Assembly: GCA_031549345.1 (NCBI GenBank)
Contig: JAVBPY010000005.1
Location: forward strand, 1-53,506
DNA from: CASFRF01 sp031549345
GTDB lineage: Bacteria; Verrucomicrobiota; Lentisphaeria; Victivallales; Victivallaceae
Direction: 5' to 3'
DNA: 53,506 bases
A program made the translations under genes and the position numbers. This document shows, piece after piece, positions 50,360-53,506 of this stretch. The notes below the pieces were generated by a model. It saw only the letters and a list, made by a program, of their open reading frames with translations, was not told where the DNA came from and did no database searches. The stretch's first letter is position 1, and every line of letters begins with the position of its first letter.

Positions 50360-51406
50360 TCAGCCTTTCAAGAGGACGATTCCATCGGAATCAAGCTCGA
50401 ACGCCGTTTCCTCCCCGACGGAGCGCATCCGGGGAGCGTATTCGTCCACGGTCAGTTCCACGCCGTCCTTGCGGACCTGCCATTCGCAGTGTTCGCCAAG
50501 GAATGTGCGCCCGACAGGCGTTGCGCGAAAACGGATGCCGGAGTGCGGAGCGTTTTCTTCCGCGAAGCGGAGCTTTTCCGGGCGGATCAGGAGTTCGACG
50601 CGTTTTTCGCACTCCTCCGCTCCGGGAACCGGGAGGTCGCCGAGCGGTGTGCGGACAATTCCGCGTTCCTTCACTTCGCCGGCAAGAAAGTTCGCGCCGC
50701 CCAGGAAGGAGGCGATGAAACGGTTTTCCGGGCGTCCATAAATTGTTTCCGGTGTCCCTGTCTGCTGAAGAACGCCTTCGTGGAGAACGGCGATGCGGTC
50801 GGCCATGCTCAACGCTTCCCGGCGGTCATGGGTTACATACAGCGCGGTAAGGTTGCGTTCTTTGGTGATGCGCCGGATTTCCTGGCGCATTTCGTCGCGC
50901 AGGCGCGCATCCAGATTGGAGAGGGGTTCGTCCAAAAGGAGCAGCGCCGGCTCCACCGCCAGCGCCCGCGCCAGCGCGACACGCTGCTGTTGCCCGCCGG
51001 AGAGGGAGGGAATCCGCCGTTCGGCACAGTCGTCCAGGCGCACGGTCGAGAGTGCTTCGGCGACTCTGGCTTTGATTTCACGCGCCGGGCGTCTTTCCGC
51101 CTGTAGTCCGAACGCCACGTTTTCAAAAACGCTCAGGTGCGGCCATAAGGCGTAGTTCTGGAAAACCATCGCGGCGCGGCGCTCCTCCGGCGGGGCGAAG
51201 GTAACGTCCGTACCGTTGAAGAGGATGCGCCCCGCATCGGGCTTCACCAAGCCGGCGAGAATGCGCAGAAGGGTCGATTTTCCACACCCGGACGGGCCGA
51301 GGAGGAAGAAGAATTCTCCTTTGGCGATGGAGAGGCAAAGGGGTTGCAGAACGGGTTTGTCCGGGGTGTAGGCCTTGCGGACGCCTTGGATTTCAACTTC
51401 GGTCAT
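50360..51406 (-). CDS. ABC transporter ATP-binding protein (FbpC/PotA-like)
   Basis: A 348-aa ATPase. Walker A GPSGCGKST (37-45), Q-loop in FQNYALWPH, signature LSGGQQQR (135-142), Walker B LLLLDEP (155-161) and the switch His in YVTHDRREA. Residues about 240-348 form a TOBE-type regulatory domain (FLGEHCEWQV). It powers the import of the solute captured by the binding protein encoded next. Starts 15 bases after the stop of the sigma-factor gene, so it is probably cotranscribed with it. Confidence 0.95.
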   Translation of the reverse strand: MTEVEIQGVRKAYTPDKPVLQPLCLSIAKGEFFFLLGPSGCGKSTLLRILAGLVKPDAGRILFNGTDVTFAPPEERRAAMVFQNYALWPHLSVFENVAFGLQAERRPAREIKARVAEALSTVRLDDCAERRIPSLSGGQQQRVALARALAVEPALLLLDEPLSNLDARLRDEMRQEIRRITKERNLTALYVTHDRREALSMADRIAVLHEGVLQQTGTPETIYGRPENRFIASFLGGANFLAGEVKERGIVRTPLGDLPVPGAEECEKRVELLIRPEKLRFAEENAPHSGIRFRATPVGRTFLGEHCEWQVRKDGVELTVDEYAPRMRSVGEETAFELDSDGIVLLKG

Positions 51407-51421
51407 AGTAAAGGATTGTTC

Positions 51422-52792
51422 CTAATCGGTCTGGGCGCAGCCATCCAGAAATTTGAGTTTTCCCGGTGAACGCAGATTTTCCAGAATCGACGCTTCCAAT
51501 TGGCGTATCCGTTCGCGGGTGAGATTGAAATGCTTTCCGACTTCCGCAAAGGGGAGGGGCTGCTGCCCGAAAAGTCCGAAACGCATGATGATAATCTGCT
51601 GCTCGCGTTCGGAAAGGGTGCGGAGCATTTCGTAAAGTTTTTCATAGAGGACACGGCTGGCGAATTCGCGCACGGGGTCGCCGGAACCGTCGTCGGCAAT
51701 GATGTCCTCGAGCACGGATCCGTCGCTGGTGGAGTTCGTGATCGGTGATTGCAAAGAGATCGTCTGGCGCGCCATTTTCCGTATGGCGCTGATGCGCGGA
51801 ACCGGCAAATCCAGCATGGCGGCGAGGTCCTCGACCTCCGGCTCCCGGTCGTTCTCCATAATAAAGCGCTGCTCCGCGCGGTTGATGGCGGAGATGGTGT
51901 TGAGCATATGGGCGGGGATGCGTATGACGCGGGATTGTTCCGCCACCGCGCGCGATATGTTCTGCTTGATCCACCAGCTTGCGTAGGTGCTGAATTTGTG
52001 GCCGAGCTGAAAATCGAACTTTTCAAGCGCGCGCATAAGCCCGAGGTTTCCTTCCTGAATCAGGTCGGAAAAGGGCAACCCGTGCTTACGATAGTTTCGT
52101 GCAATGCCGATGACCAAGCGCAGGTTTGACTCGATCATGGTCTGGCGGAACGCGGCCAATTGGGCGCGAAGATCTTCCATTTCGCGAAAAAGCGCTTCGG
52201 AGTCATCGAATGTGAGGAGCATTTTTTCGACAAAAACTCCGGGTTGACTCTCCGGCGGAGCGCTCATGCGCCTGTAGTCGGCGGCGGTGCGGAACAGCTC
52301 CTCCAAAATATCGCCGGATACGGAAAAACGGCAAAGAAGCCGCGCAACATGGCTCCGTTCCTTTGCGCAATCTTCCGGGTTTGCGCGGAACGCCCGGAGG
52401 AGTTCCGCATGCGCGTCCCCGATCTCCGTGCGCCATGCGCGCAACTCCTTCTTAAGCTGCTCCGGGGGACGCGCCGCATTTTTGAGGGAGGAGGGCATAA
52501 ACATGTCGGCGACCGGCGTTCCGTCGTCCAGGCATTGATCGAGTATCCGGATATGCTCGAGGGCGACAAAACCGAAGTTGTACAACCGCGCGCGGAGTTC
52601 GCATTCCGTTTTGCCTATTTGGGCGATCAACGCATCCTGTACTTCCGGCGGCAGAGGAGGGTGGTTGCTGACCTGGCGCAGATAACTTTGCGTGGAGTCG
52701 CCCGCGCCGAAATCGTCGTATCCCCCCATTGCGGGGAGCGCGTCGTCGTCGGCTCCGTTGTCGGGAACGTCGATGTTTTTCCGTTTATCCAT
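51422..52792 (-). CDS. RNA polymerase sigma factor, sigma-70 group 1/2
   Basis: A 456-aa sigma factor. Region 1.2 is at about 32-60 (STQSYLRQVSNHPPL), a helical non-conserved insert spans 60-190, region 2 follows (RLVIGIARNY, DLIQEGNLGLMRALEKFDF, then FSTYASWWIKQNISRAVAEQ and IRIPAHM), region 3 lies near 295-360 and region 4.2 near 415-445 (FAEVGKHFNLTRERIRQLEA). The DNA-contact parts are close to those of E. coli RpoD. The long acidic region 1.1 is short or absent, so it may be the primary factor or a group 2 relative. The ATG at 52792 follows GGAGAGGG; an in-frame upstream ATG would cross the promoter. Confidence 0.93.
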   Translation of the reverse strand: MDKRKNIDVPDNGADDDALPAMGGYDDFGAGDSTQSYLRQVSNHPPLPPEVQDALIAQIGKTECELRARLYNFGFVALEHIRILDQCLDDGTPVADMFMPSSLKNAARPPEQLKKELRAWRTEIGDAHAELLRAFRANPEDCAKERSHVARLLCRFSVSGDILEELFRTAADYRRMSAPPESQPGVFVEKMLLTFDDSEALFREMEDLRAQLAAFRQTMIESNLRLVIGIARNYRKHGLPFSDLIQEGNLGLMRALEKFDFQLGHKFSTYASWWIKQNISRAVAEQSRVIRIPAHMLNTISAINRAEQRFIMENDREPEVEDLAAMLDLPVPRISAIRKMARQTISLQSPITNSTSDGSVLEDIIADDGSGDPVREFASRVLYEKLYEMLRTLSEREQQIIIMRFGLFGQQPLPFAEVGKHFNLTRERIRQLEASILENLRSPGKLKFLDGCAQTD

Positions 52793-52817
52793 GCACCCTC
52801 TCCAGGTTTCACCTATT

Positions 52818-52846
52818 AAGATACCTTTGCCTTGAAGAAAATGCAA
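52818..52846 (-). promoter_or_regulatory. promoter of the sigma-factor operon
   Basis: On the minus strand TTGCAT (52841-52846), 17-bp spacer, TATCTT (52818-52823), 25 bp before the ATG. Confidence 0.65.
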
Positions 52847-52857
52847 GGACAACTCTG

Positions 52858-52876
52858 AAAAAAGCCCGCCGTGGGC
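52858..52876 (-). terminator. short intrinsic terminator after the helical protein gene
   Basis: GCCC/GGGC stem with a small loop, followed on the minus strand by six T's, just after the stop of the 52878 gene. Confidence 0.6.
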
Positions 52877-52877
52877 A

Positions 52878-53429
52878 TCACGCGGATGGATGTCCTTCGT
52901 CCCCGGAGAGCAAATCCGCTTTTCGGGTCAGTTCGCGGCTCTGCCATGTGTTGATGTTGCCGAAATACCAGGCGTAGTCGGGAATCCCCGCCCGCGTTGC
53001 CAGCTCGCGCGACGTTTTGTAACGCTCGACAGCCAGGCGGAAGGCCGCGGCGGCGGCGGAACGGTCGGCTTCCGCGTTGGTATTGTGATAGCGCCCGAGC
53101 GCGTTGAGCCCGGTTTGCTGGGCCGCCATGCCGAAGAGCTCCGCCGCCTCGAATTCCGATCGGGCGACCTCGCGCCGGATCAAATCGGCCAAGCGTCCGG
53201 ACGCCTCCGGGTACGCCGCCGCCAGGGCGGCGCTTGCGTTGCGCAACAATTCCGCCGCCCGGTCGTAGTTGCGTGCAACCCGTCGCCCGAACGGTCCGTC
53301 GGACTCCGGGAGCCAGCGGTAGTCGAGATAAATTCCGAGTTGGTGTTCGCAATGTTCCGCCGCCAGCCGGAACGCGCGGGCCCGCGCAATCAAGTAGCGG
53401 CGCCGCCGTTCCGGTCGTTCCGGAACCAC
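52878..53429 (-). CDS. helical protein of unknown function
   Basis: A 183-aa, Ala/Arg-rich, largely helical protein (AAELLRNASAALAAAYPEAS, then SRELTRKADLLSG) with no signal peptide or membrane segment and no motif I recognise. The helix-turn-helix-like repetition of AxxxYxxA spacing suggests a TPR-like or four-helix fold, but this is weak. The start is a GTG at 53429; an in-frame stop lies at 53472-53474, so the gene is complete within the window unless a rarer start is used. A terminator follows it, ahead of the sigma-factor promoter. Confidence 0.55.
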   Translation of the reverse strand: MVPERPERRRRYLIARARAFRLAAEHCEHQLGIYLDYRWLPESDGPFGRRVARNYDRAAELLRNASAALAAAYPEASGRLADLIRREVARSEFEAAELFGMAAQQTGLNALGRYHNTNAEADRSAAAAAFRLAVERYKTSRELATRAGIPDYAWYFGNINTWQSRELTRKADLLSGDEGHPSA

Positions 53430-53506
53430 GGCGGCGGCGAGTTGGGCGATAGCCCCCGCCGGGGGCAGTGTTTAATACCACAAGCCCCCGGCAAAGACCA
53501 GCAAAA

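Noticed and set aside
52816..53481. 221-codon frame overlapping the 52878 gene in another frame
   Set aside because: Arg/Gly/Pro-rich, runs through the terminator at 52858-52876, and lacks a ribosome-binding site; the helical frame is more protein-like.

Overview
The window looks like chromosomal DNA of a GC-rich, carbohydrate-degrading bacterium of the PVC superphylum, most likely Lentisphaerota (Victivallis-like). This is an inference from four H-X9-DG pseudopilins placed beside sugar-responsive regulators and large secreted glycoside-hydrolase-type proteins, with no SusC/SusD genes. No rRNA or tRNA gene and no insertion sequence was seen.

Layout. 1-442: leader-distal end of a type I-C-like CRISPR array; no cas gene is in view. 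586-4163 (minus): EamA-type exporter, RRM RNA-binding protein, rRNA-type methyltransferase and nagA; nagA diverges from a GH2 beta-galactosidase (4293-7424), which is followed by recO. 8096-16404 (plus): module 1, a GntR/LacI-hybrid regulator, a 1532-aa secreted CBM9/beta-propeller protein, a small secreted protein and two tandem pseudopilins. 16415-20602: DUF3795 protein and trmB (minus), then a fused rpiB-glyA gene and serS (plus). 20686-24712 (plus): module 2, a LacI regulator, a clan-A glycoside hydrolase and a pseudopilin, bounded by a consensus promoter and an intrinsic terminator.

24711-32956 (minus): a signalling region. A DUF2089 regulator and a frameshifted membrane gene come first, then a second paralogue of that gene, a BlaI repressor and an M56 (BlaR1-like) metallopeptidase whose extracytoplasmic part resembles an alpha/beta hydrolase instead of a penicillin-binding domain. 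BlaI-type TACA-N2-TGTA boxes sit on the promoter of the second paralogue.

32965-40202 (minus): module 3, a GntR/LacI-hybrid regulator, a pseudopilin and a 1746-aa GH2-like protein. 40533-40910 (minus): a GC-rich, hairpin-dense segment ending in a strong terminator, a candidate structured non-coding RNA. 41213-47075: ADP-ribosylglycohydrolase-like protein, GT2 glycosyltransferase, endonuclease/exonuclease/phosphatase-family protein and a GH78 rhamnosidase-like enzyme. 47079-52876 (minus): a sigma-70 factor followed by a complete ABC importer (ATPase, binding protein, fused permease). 52878-53429 (minus): an unrecognised helical protein.

How it fits together. The three regulator/secreted-protein/pseudopilin modules look like polysaccharide-utilisation loci in which pseudopilins may take the place of Sus-type outer-membrane machinery. 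Each regulator is preceded by an exact TTGACA-N17-TATAAT promoter, which suggests repression-based control. The sigma-70 factor has well-conserved regions 2.4 and 4.2, in keeping with these promoters. The BlaI/M56 cluster and the candidate RNA are the most novel-looking elements.
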